From: Mycobacterium heidelbergense
GTDB taxonomy: Bacteria; Actinomycetota; Actinomycetes; Mycobacteriales; Mycobacteriaceae
Direction: 5' to 3'
Assembly (NCBI RefSeq): GCF_010730745.1
Contig: NZ_AP022615.1
Location: forward strand, 4,898,001-4,962,000
DNA: 64,000 nt
Shown: positions 1-7,544 of the stretch, in pieces
Position numbering within the stretch: the first letter of the stretch is position 1
How the letters are laid out: every line of letters begins with the position of its first letter
Program-made: the position numbers and the translations under genes
Notes under the pieces: generated by a model
Told to the model about the DNA's origin: nothing
The model's database searches: none
What the model saw: the letters and a program-made list of their open reading frames with translations, nothing else

Positions 1-1
1 C

Positions 2-1042
2 ACGTGCCCGCTGCTGTCGTATCAGTGCGCGATCGACGCCATGACGTCCCGCTGCTTCCCGTCCTATGCGCTGCGGCGCAGGGCGAAGGCCCTCGGGTCG
101 TTGAGCCAGTTCGAGTTCCTGCTGATCACCGCCGCGGTCGCCGAGGGCTGGGCCGTCTCGGTGCCCGACCACGAAGGCCTCTACGGTTCGTGGGGCGCGC
201 CGTATGAGCCCGGGTACCGGGTCCTGGACGGGATCCGGGCCGCGCTGGGTTCGGAACGGCTCGGCTTGTCGGCGGAAGCCTCCCCACAGGCGCCGATCGG
301 GCTGTGGGGGTACTCCGGCGGCGGGCTGGCCAGCGCGTGGGCCGCCGAGATGTGCGGGGACTACGCGCCCGAGCTGGACATCGTGGGGGCGGTGCTGGGC
401 TCACCCGTCGGCGACCTCGGCCACACCTTCCGCAGGCTCAACGGGAGCTTCCTGGCCGGCCTGCCCGCGCTGGTGGTGGCGGCTCTCTCCCACATCTACC
501 CCGACCTCGACCGGGTGATCAAGGAACACACCAGTGACGAGGGCCGCGCCCTGCTCGACGCGCTGGAGGACATGACGACCGTCCAGGCCGTGCTGCGGAT
601 GGCGGGCAAAGACATGGGCGACTACCTGGACGAGCCGCTCGAAAAGATCCTGTCGACGCCCGAGGTGACGCAGGTCTTCGACAGCATCAAGCTGGGCGCC
701 ACGGTGCCGACGCCGCCCGTGCTGATCGTGCAGGCCGTGCACGACTACCTCATCGACGTGCACGACATCGACGAACTCGCGCACGCCTATTCGGCCGGCG
801 GCGCCAGCGTCACCTACCACCGGGACGCGTTCAACGAACACATTTGCCTGCACCCGCTGTCGGCGCCCATGACGCTTCGCTGGCTCACGGACCGGTTCGC
901 CGGTCGACCGCTGACCGAACACCTCGTCCGGACCGCGTGGCCGACGGCGTTCAATCCGATGACCTACGTCGGCATGGCGCGGCTGATCAAGATCGCGGCC
1001 AAGGTCATCACCGGCAGGAAGGTGCCGCGCCGCCCGTTGTAA
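2..1042 (+). CDS. Secretory lipase family protein (Rv1592c-like), 5' end cut off
   Basis: This is the C-terminal part of a secretory lipase (LIP family, alpha/beta hydrolase) that probably hydrolyses lipid esters at or outside the cell envelope. The reading frame is already open at the window edge, so the true start lies upstream. About 346 residues are visible, and the M. tuberculosis relative Rv1592c is about 446, so roughly 100 N-terminal residues including any signal peptide are missing. The nucleophile elbow is visible as GYSGGG within GLWGYSGGGLASAW. A candidate catalytic Asp lies in VQAVHDYLIDVHDI, and the His is probably in FNEHICLHPL. It runs towards the biotin block on the opposite strand and ends 5 bp from the DUF2567 gene. 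The family call is firm; the substrate is unknown. Confidence 0.88.
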   Translation, partial: TCPLLSYQCAIDAMTSRCFPSYALRRRAKALGSLSQFEFLLITAAVAEGWAVSVPDHEGLYGSWGAPYEPGYRVLDGIRAALGSERLGLSAEASPQAPIGLWGYSGGGLASAWAAEMCGDYAPELDIVGAVLGSPVGDLGHTFRRLNGSFLAGLPALVVAALSHIYPDLDRVIKEHTSDEGRALLDALEDMTTVQAVLRMAGKDMGDYLDEPLEKILSTPEVTQVFDSIKLGATVPTPPVLIVQAVHDYLIDVHDIDELAHAYSAGGASVTYHRDAFNEHICLHPLSAPMTLRWLTDRFAGRPLTEHLVRTAWPTAFNPMTYVGMARLIKIAAKVITGRKVPRRPL

Positions 1043-1047
1043 GCCCG

Positions 1048-1692
1048 CTAGGAGACGGCGGCCTCCGGGGACTCCGGCTCCATCGGCCTGGCGTGCGACG
1101 GTTGATCGGCCGCCGGGAGCACCCCCAGGTCGTCGCGGGCGTCGGCCGCCGCGAGCAGGGCATAGACCAGCGCGGCGATCCCGGCCGGCCACAGCAGGGT
1201 CACCGCGACCTGCAGCGGGCCATGGGAAAAGAACACCGGCGGCGCCTCGATGACGTAGGCCACCGACGGGTGTCCCGACAGCGGCACCGCGTCGAAGTTC
1301 AGGGCGCCGTAGCTCAGCCGAACGAGCGCCGCCCCGATCGCCGACGCGGCGGCGGCGGCGATCACCATGCCGATCGACAGCCCGGCGACCATCGCCGGTC
1401 CGCGGCGCCCGCGCCATTGCCACGCCAGCACCGGGCCCACCACCGCCAGCACCGTCAGCAGGCCCAGCATCAGGCACGGCGCGTTGAAGAAGTGTTCGGA
1501 TTCGGTGCCCAGATAGTCGTGGACCCGCTCACCCGCGCGGGTGATGGCCACCACCGCGTGGATCGGCGGCGCAATCCATGCCCACAGCCCGCCGAGCACG
1601 GCGCCGGTCGCCGTCACCCCCGCCGCGGCGGCGACGATCGCGCGCACCCGGGACCTGCGGGGCTCGCCGGCCGGCCGCGCGTGCTTGGTCAC
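1048..1692 (-). CDS. DUF2567 membrane protein (Rv1591-like)
   Basis: A predicted integral membrane protein of 214 residues with about four hydrophobic segments (near residues 18-40, 73-90, 98-120 and 160-185), resembling M. tuberculosis Rv1591 (DUF2567). Function is unknown. The start is taken as the GTG at 1692, because it forms a GTGA overlap with the stop of the upstream bsaP gene, a typical coupling junction, and gives the N-terminus VTKHARP. A longer frame would run into bsaP and looks non-coding there. It is the last gene of the bioB-bsaP run, so it is probably co-transcribed with biotin synthase; a link to biotin is only positional. Confidence 0.85.
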   Translation of the reverse strand: MTKHARPAGEPRRSRVRAIVAAAAGVTATGAVLGGLWAWIAPPIHAVVAITRAGERVHDYLGTESEHFFNAPCLMLGLLTVLAVVGPVLAWQWRGRRGPAMVAGLSIGMVIAAAAASAIGAALVRLSYGALNFDAVPLSGHPSVAYVIEAPPVFFSHGPLQVAVTLLWPAGIAALVYALLAAADARDDLGVLPAADQPSHARPMEPESPEAAVS

Positions 1693-1955
1693 CGCTGGGC
1701 CTCCAGGTCGGCCGAGTCCACCTCGCCGTGTCGCGAGCACCGCACCCGCCACCCGTCGGGGCGAACCTGGACCACCATCCGGCGTCCGCATTCCGCGCAG
1801 AACCGGGGCGGTTCGAGGCCCAGCCGGGCCGCCGTCGGCACGGCGGTGCCGCCCAATTCGCCGGTGTAGACGTTGTAGACGCCGGCGCCGACCGGAGCGC
1901 CCAGATCCCGAACCACAGCCTCCAGTCTCTTACAAACTGGCCTACAAACTGGCAT
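1689..1955 (-). CDS. bsaP: Biotin synthase auxiliary protein BsaP (Rv1590-like)
   Basis: A small 88-residue protein directly after bioB. The C-terminal half carries a CAEC pair and a third cysteine (FCAECGRRMVV, then RVRCSRHG), a likely metal or Fe-S binding site. The matching gene in H37Rv is Rv1590; homologues are described as an auxiliary protein needed by mycobacterial biotin synthase. The ATG at 1955 overlaps the last codons of bioB by 14 nt and is preceded by AAGG at 6-nt spacing. A GTG at residue 14 is an alternative, but its GGAGG lies only 2 nt away. Stop and next start overlap (GTGA) with the DUF2567 gene. The family call is good; the role comes from the literature on the homologue. 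Confidence 0.82.
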   Translation of the reverse strand: MPVCRPVCKRLEAVVRDLGAPVGAGVYNVYTGELGGTAVPTAARLGLEPPRFCAECGRRMVVQVRPDGWRVRCSRHGEVDSADLEAQR

Positions 1956-2982
1956 TGAGCGCCTTGATCGGCATCTGGAGATCGTCGAGGAGCTCCAGAT
2001 CCGCTTCGGCGGGGCGGCCGAGGGTGGTCAGGTAGTTCCCGACGATCACCGCGTTGATGCCGCCCAGGATGCCCTGCTTGGCGCCGAGGTCACCCAGGGT
2101 GATCTCGCGGCCCCCGGCGAACCGCAGCATGGTGCGCGGCAACGCCAGCCGGAAGGCGGCCACCGACTTCAACGCCTCGCTGACGGGCATGACCTCCAGG
2201 TCGCCGAACGGGGTGCCCGGCCGCGGGTTGAGGAAGTTCAGCGGCACCTCGTCGGGGCCAAGCTCGGCCAGCTCGGCGGCGAACTCGGCGCGCTGCTCCA
2301 GGGTCTCGCCCATGCCGAGGATGCCGCCGCAGCACACCTCCATGCCGGCGTCGCGCACCATCGACAGCGTCTGCCAGCGCTCCTCCCAGGTATGGGTGGT
2401 GACGACGTTGGTGAAGAACGACCGGGCGGTCTCCAGGTTGTGGTTGTAGCGGTGCACTCCCATCGCCGAGAGCCGCTCCACCTGCTCGGCGGTCAGCATC
2501 CCCAGCGAGCAGGCGATGTTGATCTCCACCTCGTCGCGGATCGCCTCGATGCCGGCGGCGACCTGCGCCATCAGCCGCTCGTCGGGTCCGCGCACCGCGG
2601 CCACGATGCAGAACTCGGTGGCGCCGGACTTCGCGGTCTGTTTGGCCGCCTCGACCAGGCTGGGGATGTCGAGGCGGGCGCTGCGCACCGGCGACGAGAA
2701 AAGCCCCGATTGCGAGCAGAAGTGGCAGTCCTCCGGGCAGCCGCCGGTCTTCAGGCTGATGATGCCCTCGACCTCGACCTCGGGGCCGCACCAGCGCATC
2801 CGGACCTCGTGGGCCAACGCGAGCAGCTCGTCGAGCCGGTCGTCGGGCAGCCGCAGCACCCGCAGCACCTGGTCGCGGCTCAGCCCCTCGCCGTTCTCCA
2901 GCACCTGTTCGCGCGCGGTGGCCAGGATGTCGAAGCCGTCCCGGTCGATGTCGCTCGTTGGCCTGGTTGGCGCCTCAGTCAA
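1942..2982 (-). CDS. bioB: Biotin synthase BioB
   Basis: A radical SAM enzyme that inserts sulfur into dethiobiotin, the last step of biotin synthesis. The signature CxxxCxxC for the SAM [4Fe-4S] cluster is clear (GGCPEDCHFC; Cys82, 86 and 89 with the chosen start), followed by YNHNLET and NFLNPRPGTP, both typical of BioB. I chose the TTG at 2982: AAGGGAG lies 6 nt upstream and the resulting N-terminus LTEAPTRP aligns with that of the H37Rv protein. An upstream ATG at 3015 would add 11 residues without a ribosome site. Length is 346 residues, against about 349 in H37Rv. bsaP overlaps its 3' end. Confidence 0.96.
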   Translation of the reverse strand: MTEAPTRPTSDIDRDGFDILATAREQVLENGEGLSRDQVLRVLRLPDDRLDELLALAHEVRMRWCGPEVEVEGIISLKTGGCPEDCHFCSQSGLFSSPVRSARLDIPSLVEAAKQTAKSGATEFCIVAAVRGPDERLMAQVAAGIEAIRDEVEINIACSLGMLTAEQVERLSAMGVHRYNHNLETARSFFTNVVTTHTWEERWQTLSMVRDAGMEVCCGGILGMGETLEQRAEFAAELAELGPDEVPLNFLNPRPGTPFGDLEVMPVSEALKSVAAFRLALPRTMLRFAGGREITLGDLGAKQGILGGINAVIVGNYLTTLGRPAEADLELLDDLQMPIKALNASL

Positions 2983-2992
2983 CAGGTACTCC

Positions 2993-3033
2993 CTTGTCTC
3001 AAATGCGTGTGTCAAATGCCCGTGTCGAAATGC
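2993..3033 (-). promoter_or_regulatory. Three tandem GCATTT-centred repeats before bioB
   Basis: In the bioB direction the leader holds three imperfect copies of GCATTT(C)GACAC, with the GCATTT cores at 3033-3028, 3019-3014 and 3006-3001, a period of 13-14 bp. They end just before the AAGGGAG ribosome site of bioB. A possible -10 (TAGATT) lies further upstream. A perfect 12-bp palindrome, CGTGACGTCACG at 3109-3120, covers the stop of the preceding gene. Regulatory function is inferred only. Confidence 0.35.
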
Positions 3034-3115
3034 CCGCCCCGGGTGAATCTACCGAACGGCTTCGCACGCGTACGTAACGCCAGTGCGGAAATCGGCCGCC
3101 GGAATCGCCGTGACG

Positions 3116-3637
3116 TCACGCTCGCGGACCCGCGATCGGGTGCTCGACCCGCTTGTCGCCGTCCCAGCGGCGCAGGCCGGCGAACCGGCCGTCGATCTGC
3201 GCCGGCCGGCCCGCGATGCGCAGCGCCCGGCCGAGCTGGGCGCCGTCGACGCGGCGCGCCAGCGTGACGTGCGCGGTCCACTGCCCGGGCAGGCTGTTGG
3301 GCGTCGGAGCGGGCAGCAGATGCGGGCCGCACAGCCGGTGCACCTCGGCGTGCAGTGCCAGCAGCTCGCCCGTCGGCACCACCAGCCGCGCGAAAACGAC
3401 GTTCGCCCGGCCGAACAACACCGGCGCGCCGACGGAACAGCCCAGCGGCAGCCGTCGGCCGACGGGGGCCAGCAACTCGTCGACGTCGGGGGCGATGACC
3501 TCGGCGACGGCCAGCGTCACGTGCGGCCGGCTGGCCGGGGCCTGGCTGGGGATCCCGGCGCCGGCCAGCGCCTCCCAGATGCCGCGGATCGCCGACTCGG
3601 TGTCGGGATCGAAGACCAGCTCGATCGAATGCACCAT
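3116..3637 (-). CDS. 2H phosphoesterase / 2'-5' RNA ligase family protein (Rv1571-like)
   Basis: A 173-residue protein with the two HxT motifs that define 2H phosphoesterases: PHVTLAV in the N-terminal half and AHVTLARR near residue 135. Family members hydrolyse or ligate 2'-5' or cyclic phosphodiester bonds in RNA or nucleotides; the substrate here is unknown. The start ATG at 3637 shares one base with the bioD stop (TGATG), so translation is coupled to bioD. The same protein follows bioD in H37Rv (Rv1571). Its persistence in the biotin operon suggests co-expression, but no biochemical link is evident. Confidence 0.85.
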   Translation of the reverse strand: MVHSIELVFDPDTESAIRGIWEALAGAGIPSQAPASRPHVTLAVAEVIAPDVDELLAPVGRRLPLGCSVGAPVLFGRANVVFARLVVPTGELLALHAEVHRLCGPHLLPAPTPNSLPGQWTAHVTLARRVDGAQLGRALRIAGRPAQIDGRFAGLRRWDGDKRVEHPIAGPRA

Positions 3638-4317
3638 CAGCGGACCAACGCGGTGACCCAGTCGCGGTCGAACGCGCCGGCGCACGCCGCCGCGAAGTCG
3701 GCGGGGCCCATCGATCCGGCGCCGGCGGTCAGGGCCGCGCGCACGGGGGCCAGGCGGGCCAGCGCGGACCGGTTCGAGGTCTGCACCGGCCCGGGGTGCG
3801 CCGGCCAGCTTCCGATCGCCAGTCCGGTGCATGGAACACGGTGTGCGGCAAGGGCTTCCAGTGTCAGCGCGGTGTGATTGAGGGTGCCCAGCTCCGCGGT
3901 GACCACGACCAGCGCCGCGGCGCCCAGCTCGACGGCCAGGTCGCGCAGCGTGACGCCGGCGCCGCCGAGTTCGACCAGCAGCCCGCCGGCGCCCTCGACC
4001 AACGTCAGCCGCCCCGGTCGGTCCAGGCCGGCGATCAGCCGCAGCAGCTGGTCGGCGGTGGGCAGCGCCATGCCCGCCTGCTCGGCCGCGGCGGCCGGCG
4101 CCAGCGGCTGCGGATACCGGGCCAGCCCGGCGAGTTCGGTGACGCCCGAGAGCCGGCCCACCTCGGCGAGGTCGTCGTCGCCGGAGTCGGTGCCGGTCTG
4201 GACCGGTTTGCACACGGCCACGTCGAGGCCGGCCCGGCGGGCGTCACACGCCAGCGCCGCGGTGACGACCGTCTTGCCGACCCCCGTGCCGGTGCCGGTG
4301 ACGACCAGGACGGTCAA
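3637..4317 (-). CDS. bioD: Dethiobiotin synthetase BioD
   Basis: An ATP-dependent carboxylase that closes the ureido ring on 7,8-diaminopelargonic acid to form dethiobiotin. The P-loop GTGTGVGKT is at residues 8-16, followed by CKPVQTGT and the second nucleotide-binding segment LTLVEGAGGLLV. The TTG start at 4317 overlaps the bioF stop as TTGA. The resulting 226 residues equal the length of the H37Rv protein and begin TVLVVTGTGTG. Upstream in-frame sequence is non-coding in this frame, since it lies inside bioF. It is the third gene of the bioA-F-D run. Confidence 0.95.
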   Translation of the reverse strand: MTVLVVTGTGTGVGKTVVTAALACDARRAGLDVAVCKPVQTGTDSGDDDLAEVGRLSGVTELAGLARYPQPLAPAAAAEQAGMALPTADQLLRLIAGLDRPGRLTLVEGAGGLLVELGGAGVTLRDLAVELGAAALVVVTAELGTLNHTALTLEALAAHRVPCTGLAIGSWPAHPGPVQTSNRSALARLAPVRAALTAGAGSMGPADFAAACAGAFDRDWVTALVR

Positions 4318-5462
4318 CGGCGCGACACGGCGAGCACGTCGGTCAGCACGCGGCGGGCGACGTCGAGGTCGGCGGCGTCCAGCGACGCGCGCGCGCTCAG
4401 CCGCAGCCGCGACGTCCCGGCGGGCACCGTCGGCGGCCGGAAGCAGCCCACCCGCACGCCGGCGTCCAGGCAGGCGGTCGCGGCGGCCAGCGCCACCTCC
4501 GGCTCGCCCAGGATCACCGACACCACGGCCGACTGTGGCTTTTCGGCGACGCCGCAGGCCCCGGCCAGGAAGCGGGCGTGCGCCAGCACGGCCTCCGGCC
4601 GCCACGACTCGGCCCGCAGGACACCCAGCGCGGCCCGCGCGGCGCCCACCGCCGCCGGCGCCAGGCCGGTGTCGAAGATGAACGGCCGGGCCGCGTCGAT
4701 CAGGTGGGCACGCACCGGCGCCGGCCCCAGGACCACGCCGCCCTGGCTGCCCAGCGCCTTGGACAACGTCGTGGTCATCACCACGTCGGGCGCGCCCGCG
4801 AGCCCGAGCTCGTGCAGCAGCCCGCGCCCGCCGCCGCGCACGCCGAGGGCGTGCGCCTCGTCGACGATGAGCAGCGCGCGGTGCCGGCGGCACACGTCGT
4901 GCAATTCCCGCACGGGGGCCAGCGAGCCGTCGGCGCTGAACACCGAATCGGTGACGACGACGGCGCGCTCCTCGTCGCGTGCCGCCAGCGCGGCGTCCAC
5001 CGCGCCGACGTCGCGGTGCGGCGTGACTACCACCCGGGCGCGCGACAGCCGGCAGGCGTCCACCAGCGACGCGTGCGAATGGGCGTCGGAGACCAGCAGC
5101 GAGCCGGGTCCCGACAGGCCGACGACGGCCCCCAGGTTGGCCGTGTATCCCGAGGAGAACAGCAGGCCCGAGGCGGCGCCGACGAACTCGGCGAGCTCGG
5201 ACTCGAATTGCTGGTGCAGCTCGGTGTCGCCGGTGACCAGGCGGGAACCGGTGGCCCCGGCGCCCCACATGCGCAGCGCCGCGACGCCGCCCTCGATCAC
5301 GTCGGGGTGTTGGGACAGGCCGAGGTAGTCGTTGGACGCCAGGTCCAGCTCGGTGGCGACGGCGGGGCGCGGCCGCAGCGAGCGGCGCAGCCCGGCGTCG
5401 CGGCGCTGCCGCTCGGCCGCCTCCAGCCAGGCCAGCGGGGAAGTCTCGATCGGTGCCCTCAT
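4314..5462 (-). CDS. bioF: 8-amino-7-oxononanoate synthase BioF
   Basis: A PLP-dependent alpha-oxoamine synthase that condenses pimeloyl thioester with L-alanine to give 8-amino-7-oxononanoate (KAPA). The 382 residues show the family core: LASNDYLGL near 41-49, DEAH at 201-204, and the Schiff-base lysine K235 in TTTLSKALGSQGG. The ATG lies 6 bp after the bioA stop, and the gene ends in the TTGA overlap with bioD. Sequence is very close to H37Rv BioF1 (386 residues) apart from the first few residues. Confidence 0.95.
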   Translation of the reverse strand: MRAPIETSPLAWLEAAERQRRDAGLRRSLRPRPAVATELDLASNDYLGLSQHPDVIEGGVAALRMWGAGATGSRLVTGDTELHQQFESELAEFVGAASGLLFSSGYTANLGAVVGLSGPGSLLVSDAHSHASLVDACRLSRARVVVTPHRDVGAVDAALAARDEERAVVVTDSVFSADGSLAPVRELHDVCRRHRALLIVDEAHALGVRGGGRGLLHELGLAGAPDVVMTTTLSKALGSQGGVVLGPAPVRAHLIDAARPFIFDTGLAPAAVGAARAALGVLRAESWRPEAVLAHARFLAGACGVAEKPQSAVVSVILGEPEVALAAATACLDAGVRVGCFRPPTVPAGTSRLRLSARASLDAADLDVARRVLTDVLAVSRR

Positions 5463-5468
5463 CGAGGC

Positions 5469-6773
5469 TCAGCCTACGAGGCGCGCGACCTCGACCATCG
5501 CCGAGGTGATCTGGGATATTTCGGCGGGCCCGCAGATGAACGGCGGCATCGCGTAGACCAGGTTGCGGAACGGGCGCAGCCAGACGCCGTGGTCGAGCGC
5601 CGCGGGGGTGGCGACGGCCAGGTCGACGGGCCGGTGGCATTCGATGACGCCGATGGCGCCGCACACCCGTACGTCGGCCACGCCGGGCAGTGCGCGGGCC
5701 GGTTCGAGCCCGGCGGCCAGCCCGGCGGAGATCTCGGCGACCCGCGACCGCCAGTCCTGGTCCAGCAGTAGCTCGACGCTGGCCACCGACACCGCGCAGG
5801 CCAGCGGGTTGGCCATGAACGTGGGCCCGTGCATGAGCGCGCCCGCCTCGCCGGAGCTGATGGTGCGCGCGATGCCGGTCGTGCACAAGGTGGCGGCCAG
5901 GCTGAGGTATCCGCCGGTCAGCGCCTTGCCGACGCACATGATGTCCGGGCTCACCCCGGCGTGGTCGGCGGCGAACAGCTCACCGGTGCGGCCGAAGCCG
6001 GTCGCGATCTCGTCGAAGACCAGCAGCACGTCGTGCCGCCGGCAGGCCTCCCGCAGGTCGCGCAGGTAGCGCGGGTCGTGGAAGCGCATCCCGCCGGCGC
6101 CCTGGACGACGGGCTCGACGACCACGGCCGCCAGTTCGGCGGCGTGGCGCTCCAGTTGCTTTTCGAACGCCGCGCTGTAGGCCGGGTCGTACTCCCGCGG
6201 CACTTGGGGGGCGAACACCTGCGGCGCCAGGACGTCGGTCCACAGCGAGTGCATGCCGCCGTCGGGATCGCAGATGCTCATCGGCGTGAAGGTGTCGCCG
6301 TGGTAGCCGCCCCGCCAGGTCATCAGCCGCCGCTTGCCGGGCTCGCCGAGGCTGCGCCAGTACTGCAGCGCCATCTTCACCGCGACCTCCACCGACACCG
6401 AGCCGGAGTCGCTGAAGAACACCGTCTCCAGGCCCGCCGGGGTGATCTCCACCAGCAACCGCGCCAGCCGGGCCGCGGGCTCGTGGGTCAGCCCGCCGAA
6501 CATGACGTGGTTCATCGTGCCCAGCTGGGTGGCCAGCGCGGCGTCCAGTTCGGGGTGGCCGTGCCCGTGGATCGCGGTCCACCAGGAGCTCATCGCGTCG
6601 AGCGCCTCGGTGGGCCTGCCGTCACGGATCAGCGTCAGCCGGGCGCCGCGGGCGGCGACGGCCACCAGCGGCCCTATCGATTCGTTGCCGATGGTGCCGT
6701 AGGGGTGCCACAGGTGCGCGGCGTCGATCGCGCTGATTTGCTCGGGCGTCAACCCGGCCCTCGCCGCAGGCAT
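5469..6773 (-). CDS. bioA: Adenosylmethionine-8-amino-7-oxononanoate aminotransferase BioA
   Basis: A class III PLP aminotransferase that uses SAM as amino donor to convert KAPA to 7,8-diaminopelargonate. Key segments are WWTAIHGHGHP, FFSDSGSVSVEVA, FDEIATGFGRTG with the PLP Asp, and the Schiff-base lysine in MCVGKALTGGYL. The ATG at 6773 (MPAARAGLTPEQ) matches the H37Rv N-terminus. An ATG 18 codons upstream adds residues with no family similarity and would overlap the promoter region. It is the first gene of the operon, followed by bioF after 6 bp. No clear ribosome site precedes it, so it may be translated from a leaderless message. Confidence 0.95.
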   Translation of the reverse strand: MPAARAGLTPEQISAIDAAHLWHPYGTIGNESIGPLVAVAARGARLTLIRDGRPTEALDAMSSWWTAIHGHGHPELDAALATQLGTMNHVMFGGLTHEPAARLARLLVEITPAGLETVFFSDSGSVSVEVAVKMALQYWRSLGEPGKRRLMTWRGGYHGDTFTPMSICDPDGGMHSLWTDVLAPQVFAPQVPREYDPAYSAAFEKQLERHAAELAAVVVEPVVQGAGGMRFHDPRYLRDLREACRRHDVLLVFDEIATGFGRTGELFAADHAGVSPDIMCVGKALTGGYLSLAATLCTTGIARTISSGEAGALMHGPTFMANPLACAVSVASVELLLDQDWRSRVAEISAGLAAGLEPARALPGVADVRVCGAIGVIECHRPVDLAVATPAALDHGVWLRPFRNLVYAMPPFICGPAEISQITSAMVEVARLVG

Positions 6774-6783
6774 AGAGATCGAG

Positions 6784-6789
6784 GGTAAA
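6784..6789 (-). promoter_or_regulatory. Candidate -10 element for leaderless bioA message
   Basis: Read on the minus strand, TACCCT fits the mycobacterial -10 pattern TANNNT and ends 10 nt before the bioA ATG, so transcription could start on or just before the start codon. No Shine-Dalgarno sequence is visible before bioA, which fits. The 62-bp gap to the divergent membrane gene holds no obvious operator palindrome. Confidence 0.3.
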
Positions 6790-6835
6790 GCAGTCGGGTC
6801 GCACAAATCTCGGCCATCGGGGAGCATCTATCGGC

Positions 6836-7246
6836 ATGGCTTCGCCGCATCGGCTCGACGACTCCGACCAGCCCGATCACCAGCCACCCCGGGTGCTTCG
6901 GCTGCGGATAGTCCCCTGGGACGTCGTCTGCACCGTCGTCCTCCTGGCGTTGCTGCTCTACCTGGCCACGGCGACGAACTGGCCGACACGGTTGTTCGGC
7001 TTCCTCTCCGACGTGTGCGAGGGCGACACGTGCGGACCGGTGCCGTTCGGTGTCGACTACTACATCCATCCCGTGGTGTGGGGCGGCATCGGCGCCGCGA
7101 TCGCCGCGGCGGGAATCGGCCCGTTCATCTCGCTCCTGAAGGGCTGGTACATGTGCTTCTGGCCCGTCCTGGCCCTCGCCGTCATCATGGTCAGCTCCGT
7201 GGCCGGCGACATCCTGACCACCTTCAGCGAGCGTTATTGGCTCTGA
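6836..7246 (+). CDS. Small membrane protein between bioA and ripD (Rv1567c-like position)
   Basis: A 136-residue predicted membrane protein with three hydrophobic segments (about 26-45, 75-98 and 105-125) after a polar, Asp/His-rich N-terminus. H37Rv has a small membrane protein, Rv1567c, in the same slot, so the two are probably orthologous, though the N-termini may differ. The ATG is preceded by GGGGAG at about 11 nt. It is divergent from bioA. A Cys pair (DVCEGDTCG) lies in the predicted external loop. No function can be assigned. Confidence 0.75.
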   Translation: MASPHRLDDSDQPDHQPPRVLRLRIVPWDVVCTVVLLALLLYLATATNWPTRLFGFLSDVCEGDTCGPVPFGVDYYIHPVVWGGIGAAIAAAGIGPFISLLKGWYMCFWPVLALAVIMVSSVAGDILTTFSERYWL

Positions 7247-7544
7247 CCGGCTGAGACTGAAGTCACAACCGCGCATGCGGGATTGGGCCCCGCCAGTCAC
7301 CGCGCGGTCACGGTACGACAAAAAATCCTCTGTGGAGGCCACCAGGTGTTTTCCGCCGCCAACTTCTGTTGTAGAAGTGTCTGTAGTGACTGGTGTGATT
7401 CGGGCGGTCAGTCGACCGGGTTCACGCCACGCGTCATGCGGCGGCGTTCGGCCCCGACGGGGAGGCCTCGCGTCGTCACGCAAGAGCGGCCGATGCGCGA
7501 AGTCACCGCGACTGAGGCCCAGGACCCCGAGGAGTGGGAATCCG
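7247..7544 (+). other. Intergenic region before ripD
   Basis: Nearly 300 bp with no convincing gene; frames that cross it have no recognisable product. It presumably holds the ripD promoter. I see no strong palindrome. Confidence 0.5.
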
